Source of the DNA: Dinochytrium kinnereticum
Lineage: Eukaryota; Chytridiomycota; Chytridiomycetes; Chytridiales; Chytridiaceae
Assembly (NCBI GenBank): GCA_027604005.1
Contig: JADGJT010000020.1
Location: forward strand, 8,675-72,674
Length of the DNA: 64,000 nucleotides
Direction of reading: 5' to 3'
Every line of letters begins with the position of its first letter. Within the stretch, counting starts at the first letter, position 1. The notes below the pieces were generated by a model. That model saw nothing but the letters and a program-made list of their open reading frames with translations, made no database searches and had not been told where the DNA came from. Both the position numbers and the translations under genes were made by a program. Positions 1 through 11,754 of the stretch are shown here, in pieces.

Positions 1-280
1 CAAAACCTTCCATTGTCCTTTAAAAAAAAAAAAAAAATTTATAATAAGCCCGTTTAAATTTTACTACCCCCCCCCCCCCCCCCCCGCTGAGAGACAAAAG
101 GCTCCGCGCCAAACAAGACAACAGACAACATAGCAAAGCAAAAACAGCAGCAAAGAAGCAAAATACAATTCCATGCCCCAAACAATACACAAAAAAAAAG
201 GGTTGAAAAAAGGTTGAAAAAAATAAAGTAAAACAACGCCCCACACCTCCTTCCCCCCAAATCAAAGACCCCAATTAAGG
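1..280. other. 3' flank of NTO1 with homopolymer runs
   Basis: Non-coding flank downstream of the leftward NTO1-type gene. It holds a run of 16 A at 22-37 and a run of about 19 C at 67-85, followed by A-rich, pyrimidine-poor sequence. Frames opening here translate only homopolymer and low-complexity sequence, so no gene is called. Confidence 0.6.
67..85. repeat. Poly(C)/poly(G) homopolymer of about 19 nt
   Basis: An uninterrupted run of about 19 C on the + strand, between A-rich blocks and roughly 200 bp beyond the stop codon of the NTO1-type gene. The run is seen directly. Its exact length is likely to be unreliable in any assembly. Confidence 0.8.
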
Positions 281-3200
281 TTAAGAGGGCAAAGAAGCTC
301 TTCTACTCCCTCTCCTCCCGCCTGTACCAAAACCCCCTATCCCCCCTCTAACCTCCTTTAAAACTTGCAGAAAAGCCGGCGAATCCTCCAGATACTGATC
401 AAAAAACCCTCTCGGCGTGTTCTTCAAAGGCTTCAAGATCTTAAAAGTGGTCATCCGAAGACTGCTCCTCCTCTCCGTCCCAGCAGATCCAGCAGTGGTC
501 GGCGTAACCGGCGTTGAATCCGGTTTCCTCATCTCGTCTTCAGCCGCATCTTGATCTTGGGTTGTTGTCAAGTGGGTCGTCACAATTGCGACTCGCTTTC
601 TTTGCGGCGACCTTTTGGCGTCGGTCGGTGGTGTCGGCGTCGGGGGTTCTTTCACGGATTTACCACCGCCAGTTTTACGTAAGGACTTGGGATCGCCTTT
701 TGTCCTTGACGCTCTTGTGTTCGGGGTGAGGTTGAGCAACACTTGAGCGATATCAAACTCCTCCTCCGTCGCCGTGTCAGTGATAGACGGTTCCTCCAAA
801 TCTCCACCACCTTCACTCGACACCTCTGTCGAGACAGCAGCAGCACGTGATGCACTTGACAGTTTCTTCGTCCGTGAAGTCGCGCTCTTCTGCTGGGGTT
901 TCGTGATAGGGGTCTCGATAACGAGGTCGGGTTTGCGCGATCTAGAGCGGGAGGATGACATTGTGATGGGGGTTTTCAGTCCGTCCAAGCTCGGACGGCG
1001 GCCGACGGTGGCAGGGTTTTCGGAACTCGTCTTTTTAAGAGGAGTGGTCACGGATTTTTCAGGAGACTTTGCGGATCTCAATCGTTTCCTCCCAACCTCC
1101 TCCTCGCCCGGGACCGCAACAGCTTCAACGTCTGTCAAGGCGTCGTTTTGAGCTGGCGTTCTTTCCCGCTTCTTAGACGATACCGTTACGTCCAAAAGAA
1201 TGTCCGTAGGAACACTCAGTTTAATAGGCGCCACAGTCGACCCCCTTCTCTTTCTCCCACTCTCAACCTCAACCTCCTGATCCCCGCTCTCCAAAAACGC
1301 CTGAGACCGTGTCCTCTTCCTTCCAGTCTCCTCCACAGATCCCCGAGCAGGCACACTCCGACTCCTCCCCCCAACCTGATCTCTGGTTGGCGGTGCAACA
1401 ACAATAGGCTCCTCGGCAACCTTCTCAACGACAAGATCATCCTGCTTTAAGTTAGCGGACCGTCGGCGGGAAGACTGAGGGCGAGTTGACTTGGATGGGT
1501 TCAAAAGTCTTTCCCTTGCCCGAGCTCTTTCTCCTTCTCTGTCTCGCTTGGGAGGTCGGGGGAGCGTGCTGTCGGTTGAGTCTGAGGGTTTGGCAATATC
1601 CTGTTCTTTTGCAACAGGGGTGGACGGTTTCACATCCTTATCACGAGTGCTTCGAAGGGTCCTCGAGGTGGATATCTTATGAACAAAATTGGTAAAGAAA
1701 TCAGATACCACAGAATGCAAAGCACACGCGAGCGATTGCGCAGGCACACATAAAAAGAAACTTACAGAAATGGCATCGTCATCCTTCTTCTCTCCATCAG
1801 CCGCTAAAATCTCCGCCGATACGCCTTTATCTATAGCTCCTTTTTTCCCAATAGCAACAGTCCCCCGTGAACGCGAAGACCTCGCCGAAGGGGAATCAGG
1901 CAGCTTAACCCCCTCTTTCCTACCATTCTGAACCTTCTTCGCCTCAGAATCCTTCTCCCGCGATTTCTTCTCCCCATCTCCCTCCTCGTTAGGCCTTGAT
2001 CTAAGTGAACGATTCCGAATCGGCAAAGCCTCCTTCTCCTGCAGTTCCTTGGCCAGCTCTTCATCCCCTGGAGGTGCAAGCACTTCCGGTGGTAACGTAG
2101 GAGAAACTTCATCAACATTCTCTTTGTTCCCACTCGTCTCTCCATCGACAGGTTCTCGCACCTCTACCTCCTCCTCTTCCTCAATCTCCTCGACGACCGG
2201 TGGAGGCTCTTCGTAGCCATAGTAAAAGAGCCTGTCGGAGGGTCGGATAGACAGGTAACCGCATTCCGGGTCAAGCAAGGATAGGTTTTTGAGAACTGCA
2301 CGAGCCTTTTCAAGGGCGGGTTCCATGCGTATTTTCAGCCGGCGAGCGGCACGGCCCCACATTGTCTCGGGTGCATTATAGAGTATGGCGTTGTCACAGA
2401 TTAGATTAAGGTCGCGCTGCAAATGATTTTTGGGAGTTAGGTTTGGGAAGGGGCAGATAAGGATGATGGAAAATGGCTAGCGCAAACCTCAAAAGTTGCT
2501 AGATTCCGGTATTCATTCAGTTCAAGCTTCCGAGTCATCGTGAAGAAATCCATTGGCGTTTTGACAACGTCAAGGTAGTCCGGAACCTCCTCGAGGTTTA
2601 CTGGCTCCCCAAAGAGTATCTTATGGTCCAATCTGCCAATAAGGTAAAACACTGACGTCAATAATGAAGAAACAAATAATCCGAAAGGAAACACAATGAC
2701 CGGCACCTTTTGATATCTTCTAATATCGGCCTTAGCACTTGAGTCACGGGGTTAAAGATAAGATCTAAAGATTGAACCTGCATCTGGTATTGCTTTAGCT
2801 TCTCCTTCTCCCTCTTCTTCACCAGTTCCGCCAAAAGCCGAACTCTTTCAAGGTCCTTCCGAATATACACGAGAATCTCGTTCCGCATAGCACGAAACGT
2901 CTCATCCTCTTTTGTTGCGGACGCCGTCGCTGTCCAAGGCTATAAAAACGATGTGTTTAGCACACATCAAACCTTAAGCTATATCAACACAAACCTCTAA
3001 ATGCAGCCTCTTTAACAACGGCGCGCCTCTCCGAGACTCTCTTTTCAAAGACCAATACCGGCACACCATCTCCACAAACCAAGACTTTTTCCGGAGATTG
3101 CTCTTGATAGCCGCCGTTATTTTCTTCGCAACTGAGTAAGGCACCACAGGGGTCTGAGGGGCATAATGAAGCTGGTGAGCCCTTGCCGACCGAGACCCAT

Positions 3201-6200
3201 GATCCGAAGGCCCTCCCTCCTCTTCGTCCGTATCGTCAATACGACGAACATAGCTGCGTTTGGGAGTTTTCTTGCTGGATCGTTTGCCGCCTTTTCCGCT
3301 CGTGAGGGCGTCGGGGTTTTCTTCTTCCGAGGCATCACCCCCATCGCCTGCTTTGGCTTTAGATTGATCAAAAGATTGACGAAAGGCCAGGATCTCGGCT
3401 TCCATGTCGACCCTGTCACGATGCTCCTTCTTTAAAAGAGTTACAAAGGCTACTATCTTCACACAAGAAAAAAGAAGAAGGTAACTTACAGGACAGTGCC
3501 GATCGCAAAAGGACCGCATGCTAACCTCCTCGCTAGAGCCAGAGTGAACCCTCATTTTCATGTACAGTTTTACCCTTCGCGCGCAGGTAACATGATAGGC
3601 GACATAACAGTTTTTGCTGCTACACTGGATACATGCACCTTTTTTCTTCTTGCATATAAAGCATTGCTATCCAGAGAAGAAGAAAAGAGAGGAATTCAGT
3701 ATGATAGCTGGAGCACGGTTCATTCGTTATTTACCAGCTTCCACCGACTCTCAGGAATAGCTTCAACGGACTCGATTGGCTCCATGTAGACGGGGTTTGC
3801 GAAATGGGCCTCAGGAATCCACTGCGCACACATAACGTGTGCCCATCGGCTTGTATTCGTCTGCTTGAACGCCCCGCCTTCATTCGGACAAAAAATGCAC
3901 GACTAGAAAAAAAAACATAAGCAACGTCAGCCTCTGAACTGTATATAAAGAAGGGTAAGTCGATTCCTACCACTGGTGTCTCAGGGCTGAGCATACACTT
4001 TCTACAGAGCCATTGGCCTTCAGGGATGTATGGAACCCCATAGCAATCTAGCAAAATATTTAGTTAGATAATGAATGTTCTGCAACTCTTACCCTGATGC
4101 ACAGCCAGATTACAACCATCGCAGAAGACAATAGCGTTGCTGTTCTCGCACTCGCCATCGTCACAAACAGCGCATGCGGTGTCTTCCGAAGACGACTCAT
4201 CTCTGACAGGTTTGGGAAGGTCCTTAGTCTGGTTACTTTAGTTAGTAAAGCTAATTGGTTATCCAAAAATTAGTTACAAAACACTTACCAGGTCAAACCA
4301 TTCCTTTTCAAGCCTGTCCATAATCAGCTCAAAGACTAGTTCGGGTACCCCAGACTCCCCAGCAGCTCTGCGATCTTCGTTGACAAGTTTTAGCCACGCC
4401 ATATCTGTATTCAACAGATTAGAATAGTTCCAGCTTTGAAAAGAAAGTAGATAAGGTCAAAGATCTTACCTTGCTCATCCATATCATACTCGATACGCTC
4501 AGCCAACTCTCCCTCTGTTGGCTCTGCAAAAGATATTAGCCGCAAAGCTAAAAATGCTTAAACAGCAAGATACTTACCAACATAACGTACATAGTACCCC
4601 TCTGGTCGAATGAAACCGGGCTTCTTAAACCCAGGCATCCATTCTTCCTGAGGAGCCGATTCTACAACTTCGAGCTGAGAAAAAACTGCTTTGGGTACGG
4701 CCTTTTGAAACACCACATTTAAGGGCGGAATTTCGGTCTGAATCTCAACGCCGCCAGCCTCAATATCAGCCTTAGATACTGAGTCTCGAGCAGGACTTTC
4801 ATCTCGGAACAGATCTAATGCCCATTCGGGTGCATTTTGAGGGGTTGAAGTAGAAGGATCACCATTCTCATCAGATATAGTAATGGTAACGCTATTGGAA
4901 GGCTCAGGGAGGCCGTTTAGTGTTGCGTTCGGTATTGAATTGTTATCCACTTGGCTATTGTGGGGAATTAAGTCGGGAATAAAGTCGGGAGTCGTAGAGT
5001 TTTCTTGCACTAAAGCAGTTTGACTAGCCTCATCAATGGCTTTTTCGGGCATAGTCGTTCCAGTATTTAAAGCCTCAACAGATACATCATCCTCCGTCTC
5101 CACGCCCATCGCAGCACTACCATCCGCTAAAGATGAATCTCCATCGATTTCCACAATGACATCGCAATCGGTAGTTCCATTCTCAGAACGAGGAGAAAGC
5201 ATCGGAGCGGATGGATTCTGAATTTCGACAGCTTGTAGAGAAGGGGGTAGGGCATCCAGAACAATATCAGTGTGGTTGACGGGTGGATCTTTCGAGGATG
5301 GCATCTCGGATTCAGAGGCCTCGGGGCTTAAGTTGAAAGCTTTCTTTAAGGGCGGAGAGGATGAGGAAGCACCATTTGGAACGGACGGCTGAAGGATAGA
5401 GAGAGAAGACAAGTCAGGTACAGGAATAGTGTCAATGGGATCATGCATTCCAAGCTCGTCCGAAACCAGTGTCGGTGAGTTGGTGGAGGCGGGATTGAGA
5501 GTTGTTGGCTGCGCATCAGGGAGCCTGTCGTTTTCGATGGGGGTGAATGCAGGAGTGGGAGAGGAGCTTGGCTTATCTAGAGCTGTACCGGCGACGGATG
5601 GCGGTTCGGGGTCCGGAAGGATCCCAAAATTGGGATGCATACGAAGTATCCTGACCGGCGCATGGATATCCAGGTCTGGAAAAAGCTCCTGATAAGGCCT
5701 CTCTTCTAACGGTCTCTCGACCACCGCCGCCTCTTCAGGTTCAGGCGAATCGGCATTTGCCGCCAAGGAAGCCATTGAGGACTTCCGGCTGTAGGGTCGG
5801 CTTCTCCGTCGGGAAGAGGAATTGGAGCTCCTACTTAGAGACTTGGGAGCTTTCGTGGCTGATGTTGTTCTTATGGGGCTCCTCACAGGGCTTAGGGAGT
5901 GTTCTCTCACGCTTGTTGAAGTCGTAGGGACGGCCTGTCTGCCAATCCACTTCCTCCTTTCCTCAACGGTGAAGAGTGTGGTGTCCAGCTCGTACAGATT
6001 TGGGGGGTAGAAAGGCTTCCGCACTATCTTTCTGCTTGAAGATCTCACGGCCTTTTGGCCATTGGAGTTTGGCGAGGCGTCGACGGGCCCAGCGTCCTGG
6101 TCCACCTGCATCATACTTGCAGGCTTCTCAGGATGCCAGGGCTTGAGAAGATGGGTCGCGTTGATACCCAGAACGCTTTCTGTTGCCAATCGAACAGATC

Positions 6201-6225
6201 TCCACACAGAAGGCACTATCCGCAC
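281..6225 (-). CDS. NTO1: NTO1/BRPF-type EPL-PHD-ePHD-bromodomain protein
   Basis: Scaffold subunit of a NuA3/MOZ-type histone H3 acetyltransferase; it acts on chromatin in the nucleus. Read right to left, the exons give: a long N-terminal segment (about 6225-4560) ending in an enhancer-of-polycomb-like block (EGYYVRYV, then [15 protein letters not shown]); a PHD finger (about 4250-3985, with [11 protein letters not shown] and [18 protein letters not shown]); an extended zinc-knuckle PHD (about 3965-3480, with [26 protein letters not shown] and FCDRHCP); and a bromodomain (about 2890-2290, with [11 protein letters not shown] and [11 protein letters not shown]). A basic, Ser/Arg-rich tail of about 600 residues follows and ends at the stop at 281. 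No PWWP domain is visible in the tail, unlike animal BRPF proteins. An in-frame segment at about 1681-1770 has GTAAGT/AG ends and non-tail-like sequence, so I read it as an intron. The N-terminus is unsettled: the first in-frame ATG is at 6114, but homologous-looking sequence continues to about 6225 and could be joined to a short upstream exon. Confidence 0.88.
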
Positions 6226-6365
6226 ACTCGTCTGCGATGGCTGCTGGGGTTGGGTGGAGGTGCGAGTCCGTTCCCCTCACCGCAGTTTTTTGTTTTTTCG
6301 TTGATTTTTGGAATTCGTTGTTCAGGACAGAGGATCGACGACGACAGAGCGGATTAAGAGACGCA
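6226..6365. promoter_or_regulatory. Shared divergent upstream region of NTO1 and UBL5
   Basis: About 140 bp separate the 5' part of the leftward NTO1-type gene from the ATG of rightward UBL5, so both 5' UTRs and core promoters must lie here or overlap coding sequence. I see no clear TATA box. The role is inferred from the divergent layout. Confidence 0.5.
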
Positions 6366-6909
6366 ATGATTGAAATCATCGGTGAGCAGCCCCTCTAGAT
6401 TGCGGAGGGAAGACGAAGGAGGATTCTCAGTTTGCAGAGTTTGGATAGCTGATGGCTTTCATCTGCCGCAGTCAACGACCGTCTTGGGAAGAAGGTGCGG
6501 GTGAAGTGCAAGTGAGTGGCCCGGCAAACGCCAGCATTGGCACTGACTTAACCAATCCGTTTATCAGCGAGGACGATACAATCGGCGACCTGAAAAAGCT
6601 CATCGCGGCTCAGACCGGAACAAAGGCAGAGAAGATTGTCCTTAAGAAATGGTGGGTTGCGACGCCCAGTCGGATACTGTTGTTTGCCTTCTTTACTTTT
6701 TTCCTCAACCGTTCACCTTCTGCATATATCAGGTACAACATCTACAAGGACCACATTACTTTGGAGGACTGTAAGTTTGTTTTTCTAGATTCATCGCCTC
6801 TGAGACTGACTGGTATGGCAGATGAAATCCACGACGGCATGAGCCTTGAGGTTTGAGAAATACCTCGTTCAAGGACGCTAATGATTCTTCGCAGCTCTAC
6901 TACTCCTGA
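6366..6909 (+). CDS. HUB1: Ubiquitin-like modifier UBL5/Hub1
   Basis: Small ubiquitin-like protein that binds spliceosomal partners such as Snu66 non-covalently and affects alternative splicing. Five or more short exons give about 73 residues: MIEI at 6366, then [13 protein letters not shown] (about 6472-6511), [20 protein letters not shown] and EKIVLKKW (about 6568-6651), [19 protein letters not shown], and a last exon of only 15 nt (6895-6909) encoding LYYS. The C-terminal double tyrosine and the lack of a Gly-Gly terminus match the Hub1/UBL5 family, which is not processed like ubiquitin. Splice joints are GT-AG and keep phase throughout. The gene runs divergently from NTO1 and is followed after about 96 bp by the next + strand gene. 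Confidence 0.93.
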
Positions 6910-7005
6910 TCACCCTGTCGGCGGCACCGCTTGCTTGCCCCTCATCCAGTCTATACCTAATAAATTAATGATTTTGACGATGCATGCAACATTATCATTG
7001 GGGCA

Positions 7006-10000
7006 ATGAAACGACAGCGACGACAACTGCTGCCAACACCGTCAAGCCGCGGGATTCTGCCATCATCAACATCATCAAGCTCAACAGCCACTGTTTACAA
7101 GAGGCCGATAACTCTGAGGGATTTGAATTCCATTGACATAACAGCTGAGCCTTCGGACACACGGAGATCACTGACGGACATTAGTTCGGCACTCCTCAAT
7201 TCCAACGCAGCATCAGGCAAAGCTTCGCTTCCTCTGAAGAGAAAAGATGACGTGGAAGACGTGGAAGACGACGATGATGAGGATGACGGTGATTTAGCGC
7301 TTTTTGGAGGCCTTGGAATCAATGCAGCTTCCTCATCCAGGCATTCCGACCCCATGACTGAACGGAGGATCAGTCTCCTTATTGAAAAGTGGGACGGCGG
7401 AACTAACGAAGTTCGAACAGATGCTCTTCAGACTGGAAGCATGGATGGGGACCTAGGTCGACAAATTGATGTGATTGCAGAGATGTCATCTCCCAATCGG
7501 CAATATACGAAGCCTTTGCATGCAATAATTCACAGTGATGCGGGTATAACGGCTAAAGAAGTGGAGCCCGACGCTAACGTTTTTCTGGACCCGATAGCGG
7601 TGTCTCCGAGTCAGAAGCGTGAGGCATTCCATAGTATAATTGTGGTTCCTTCAACACAAGATGAGAACCGTCACTTGATATCCTCCCCTCGATTGGCCAT
7701 TCCTGACACACCCTTCAACGCGCAAAGTAAAACCCTTTCAGCTGCGAGAGAAAATATTTCTTTTTCAACCACCTCCAAAACACGGGCTCCGGCCCTTGTT
7801 GTGAGCACAGGATTCGATATGGACGATGATGAAGACGACGAGGACCTCATAACCCCTCATCCTGAACAGCTTCAAACTACCGCAACGCTTAATCCCGCAT
7901 CGGACTCGTCAAACACCACCAATACCACAGTCATTGCTTCACCATCTTTTTCTCACAAAACACCATTAAACAACACCGCCGTCAAAAGACGACATCGGAC
8001 CGTTCCGGATTCTTCAAGTGCCGCCTCAAGTCATACATTTTCTTCTTCCAAAACGCTGATCGCTTCTGAGTCGCATTGGCCGTCCGTATCAAAAACATTT
8101 AAGTGGAGCAATAAGGAAGTTTCCACTGGATTAGATACGAACCATAATACATTTGTCACTCCAAAACCGACAGGAAGACAGCGACGCATGGGAACGAGCG
8201 GTTCTTCGCTGGTAGGTCGGTGGCCGGATGGACTGCTAAAGTCCAGGATAAAGGTAAACTCAGACCAGACCTATCTCCTTTTTTCCCTAGTACTTAGTAA
8301 TTTAATACCACATATCAGGATCAGAGAGCTCAAAATCGACCCCTACATTCTGCTCTCACATTTCTCCCAACAAATATCCTTACCGAATTTTCCGTCACAA
8401 AAGGTCTCACAGATAATTCTACCTTGAATTGGAACGATCCTATAAAAGATTCACAGGATGAAAGCTTTCAAAACCAATACCTTAACACAGAAGGAGCAAA
8501 CAGTGAACTTTGCGTGAGCATAGCGAAACTTCTGGAAAATGTAGTTCCAAAGAGCGATTTTAAGGTCCTATCGATCGCGAAGGGAGAAGGCGCTATGATT
8601 GCTCTAGAGCATGAAAGCAGTTTTTCGGTCATTGAGTATAGCTTTCTAGGAGAAATCACGGAGAGAGACAGAGTTGGTATTGGCGTTCGGAGCGTTATAC
8701 CAAAGGTTTGTATTTTTTTTGGATTTACGGCCAAAGCCATTACAAGCCCTTATTCACCTGTGCTTTTACATTTTATTGCTTATAACATGGATTGCGGTCG
8801 TAGAGACGAGCGGGAAAACGTGCAACAATGGCTCTCATATCGACGACACCTCCAGGGTTAATTGTATCGGGTCCTGGTATATGGGGAGTTTCAAACGAGG
8901 GATTCCTTGCAGATGCGAAGGCAGAATACTGTGCCCATATATTCAGCTTAGATTCTAACGACAAAAAGAAGGACAACTTTCCTTCGGAAATGATTTGGGA
9001 AGGGCAAACGCAAGAGATTGAGAGAAAGATATATAATGCGAAATTGCTACTAAGCCTTCCTTGCCCAGCGGGGTCTCATATTGACTGGGAGGAGAACGGA
9101 AAAGATACGTTACTGGTCCCTCCTCTTGTAAATTCCTCGCGAAATATGATTGTGAGTCTGGATACAACGGGAAAGCCAGTATCTTTTACTTGTTCGGATT
9201 CATGGTCGGCTATCACACACTTCGTTAGGTTGATGATACCCTCTGAAACTGTGAATCAGCCCGTTACTTCACTTTCATGGGTTTCTTTCGATTCGTCGTT
9301 TCTAACTGGAACAGTAGGGACAAATGCCTGCGTTTGGTAGGTCTTTCAGCTCTCTACTTTGTTTAGACGACAATCTCCTTATAAGATTAGTAACTTTGAA
9401 TGATACAATTTAAATGTGCAGGGATGTTACTTCAGGCCAACTTTTGTCAACACTAGATATTACAATCCACCTTCCCCGGCCCATCTGCATCTATTCAATG
9501 AAAAAGATGGCTTTGCCCAAAAAATCGGAACTCGCTCCAGATTATTCGCCCAACAACCTAAAAACGGGCACGGAAGGCTCTTATTTATTGAATAGCCAGA
9601 CAAAGAATGGGCCCGTTTCCCCTACTAAGACCTTTGATAGCTCTCAGAGGGCCGATACTGTCGAAAACGCTTTGAGTGCACGGCTATACCCTGAAAATTC
9701 ACTCCGTAAGAGCGAAGAAACCACACCGTTCATTCTACTATGGATTTGCTCGGCAACGAAGGACAGTGTAGATCTTGACGACGGCAGCCCGAGGGTCTCG
9801 GTGATCTGCCTCGCCGTGAAAACTGTCGAAGCGAATGATACCATCGACCCGCCTGCGCATGCTACCCCTATTGTCACTACATATGGCGGTGTTGGAGGCC
9901 GACCGATTGCTCCTCTTTTTATGGCACTGGATACAATAGAGGAGGCAAATAGCCCCACTGATATAAGATCCGCGGATGAAGAGGAGACCCCGCGACCTCA

Positions 10001-10580
10001 TTCACTCAAAAGGAGTCATGATTTAGTTCGTTCAAGGTCTTTGTCTCCGTCAACGCGATTTGTCTCAATTCCAGCTCTGGGTGCATTAGATTCTCTGGAA
10101 TCTCTTACTGCTCCAGTTTTGCGTAGATCAGGACAAAGTCAGCCCACTCAGCCTGTAATTTCGAACCGTTTTCTGATGATCTTGTCGCAACCCCAGGCTG
10201 ATGGTATGGCACAATACCCTATACAATGTGCGATAGAGGTCTATGATATGGTTACCCGACGCGCTTTGGATTCCATTAAGCTTTTCCCGCTTGGGGTAGG
10301 ATGCACAAACAACGATGCTTTAAAGGAGGAAGGTAAGAACTAACAAATATTTTGTATTCTGCTGTTTCGTGATCTGATGCCAATCGTCTCCGTAGTCTTT
10401 GCTGTGGGAGATGACACGTACGGAGATATGGACGCGATACCGCGTCTCGCTGCCACTTCCGCCTTGGATAATCAAAGCATAATCATTGGCGCAATAGAGT
10501 CGCAAGGTCTTCTTGTCGCGGTTCGCGGAGGAATGTGCATGCACACCATTCGCATCAACGGGTTGAAGTCGAGTAAATAA
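7006..10580 (+). CDS. Unrecognised beta-propeller-like protein with disordered N-terminus
   Basis: I do not recognise this family. The first exon (ATG at 7006 to about 8252) encodes about 415 residues of low-complexity, Ser/Thr-rich sequence with acidic runs (DDDDEDDG; DMDDDEDDEDL). Introns follow near 8253-8318, 8706-8802, 9340-9420 and 10333-10395. The later exons look like beta-propeller blades: GLIVSGPGIWGVSNEGFLAD; VTSLSWVSFDSSFLTGTVGT followed by NACVW and DVTSGQLLSTLDI, a WD40-type blade; PFILLWICSATKD; and a C-terminal block (IIGAIESQGLLVAVRGG) ending at 10580. Total is about 1,000 residues. It could be a nuclear WD-like scaffold, but no motif fixes a function. The putative polyadenylation signal overlaps the stop codon, and the next gene starts 40 bp later. 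Confidence 0.7.
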
Positions 10581-10581
10581 A
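10576..10581 (+). terminator. AATAAA overlapping the stop codon of the beta-propeller gene
   Basis: AATAAA at 10576-10581 overlaps the TAA stop at 10578-10580. It is the only such signal before the ATG of the next gene at 10620, so transcript end processing here must be very tight or must run into uL15m. Confidence 0.5.
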
Positions 10582-10619
10582 GACAAGAAGAATTTACTTT
10601 TTCAATTTTTTTTCAAGCC

Positions 10620-11713
10620 ATGCTCCTCTCATCACTACCAAGATTCTTCAGGCGATTCGCAAGGGGGGCGACGGCAAGCGCAAGGCCAGCATGTGCGAAT
10701 ACATCGGGACTGCTTCAACGATTTGATCCTTTCTCCCAACCTCTTACGTTGGCTCAACCCGGGTTGCTCTTGGGGTGCAGATCCATCACGAAGCTGGTTA
10801 GAGAGCCGAGGGAGTATGTGCATGCTGGAAACCTGAAGGACAATGATGGCGCTCGTAAGAAGGTGCGCTGGAGCCGCCACTCTAAACTACTTATTGTTTT
10901 GCTGATTGTTTTTGTTCGTTCTTTTTTTTTTAGAAAAGAAGAGTTGGTCGTGGTTTGGGATCTGGTTTGGGAAAGACATCCGGAAGAGGACAGAAAGGTT
11001 GGAAAGCCAGAGCATCGAGAGCGAGGCCTACTCCTGGATATGAAGGCGGTCAAACTGGCCTGCTGAAAGCCATTCCGAAATTGGGTTTCCGTTCAAGGTT
11101 TGGGATTTGAAGTTGTCCAGATGCAGGCTAAATGATGGGCTTTAGAGACAAGTTGCGTCTCTCGCGGATACATCTTGACACTATTCAGCATTGGGTGGAC
11201 TCAGGAAGATTAGATGCCTCAAAGCCCATTACGATCAAGTCATTAGTTGACTCTGGATGTATTGGAACTGTTAAAGATGGTGTGGTGTTATTGGCCAAGG
11301 TGAGACCAGAATGCGTTCGAGCTTTTGGGGCCATGCCTTAAATTTCTTTCTATTTAGGGTGGCCACTTTCTGCGTCAGGCTTTGACCTTTGAATTGACAC
11401 ATGCTTCGCAACTTGCTATCAAAATGGTTGAGGCCAAAGGTGGCAAGATCACTTGCTTTGATTACGATAGGAAAACCATACGCGCCCTCCTTAAACCCGA
11501 ACGATACCTGTCACCGCCCAACCCTTCACCGCCAACGGGCAAGAACATACCCAGTAAGTTATCCTATTCCCACAATAGCGAGGTTTCTTTTTTCCTTACC
11601 TTTTGCATGCAGTGAGATACTTTGACGTGAACCGTCGCGGATATCTGAGCGATAAAATCCACCTGATTATGGCGAGTACGCAGCCAAAGGTGGAGAGCGT
11701 GAGCAAGGCGTGA
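10620..11713 (+). CDS. MRPL10: Mitochondrial large-subunit ribosomal protein uL15m
   Basis: Structural protein of the mitochondrial 54S ribosomal subunit, homologous to bacterial L15. The N-terminus ([20 protein letters not shown]) is Arg/Ser/Ala-rich with almost no acidic residues, as in a mitochondrial presequence. After an intron ending in a T-rich tract near 10931, the exon encodes the L15 signature [20 protein letters not shown] and then [21 protein letters not shown]. Further exons give [16 protein letters not shown] and [20 protein letters not shown], then [20 protein letters not shown], and a last exon [19 protein letters not shown] ending at 11713. Four or five GT-AG introns are supported. 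The gene starts 40 bp after the preceding stop, and an AATAAA follows its own stop after 7 nt. Confidence 0.92.
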
Positions 11714-11720
11714 AAGGAAA

Positions 11721-11726
11721 AATAAA
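11721..11726 (+). terminator. AATAAA just after the uL15m stop
   Basis: AATAAA begins 8 nt after the uL15m stop codon and 34 nt before the ATG proposed for the next gene. It is a likely polyadenylation signal by position, seen directly in the sequence. Confidence 0.45.
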
Positions 11727-11754
11727 GTATGCGTTACAGTTGAATTGTCATGAG

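Noticed and set aside
1681..1770. Extra coding sequence inside the NTO1 tail
   Set aside because: The stretch is in frame, but it has a GTAAGT donor, an AG acceptor and hydrophobic Cys/Phe-rich translation unlike the basic tail. It is read as an intron with a length divisible by three.
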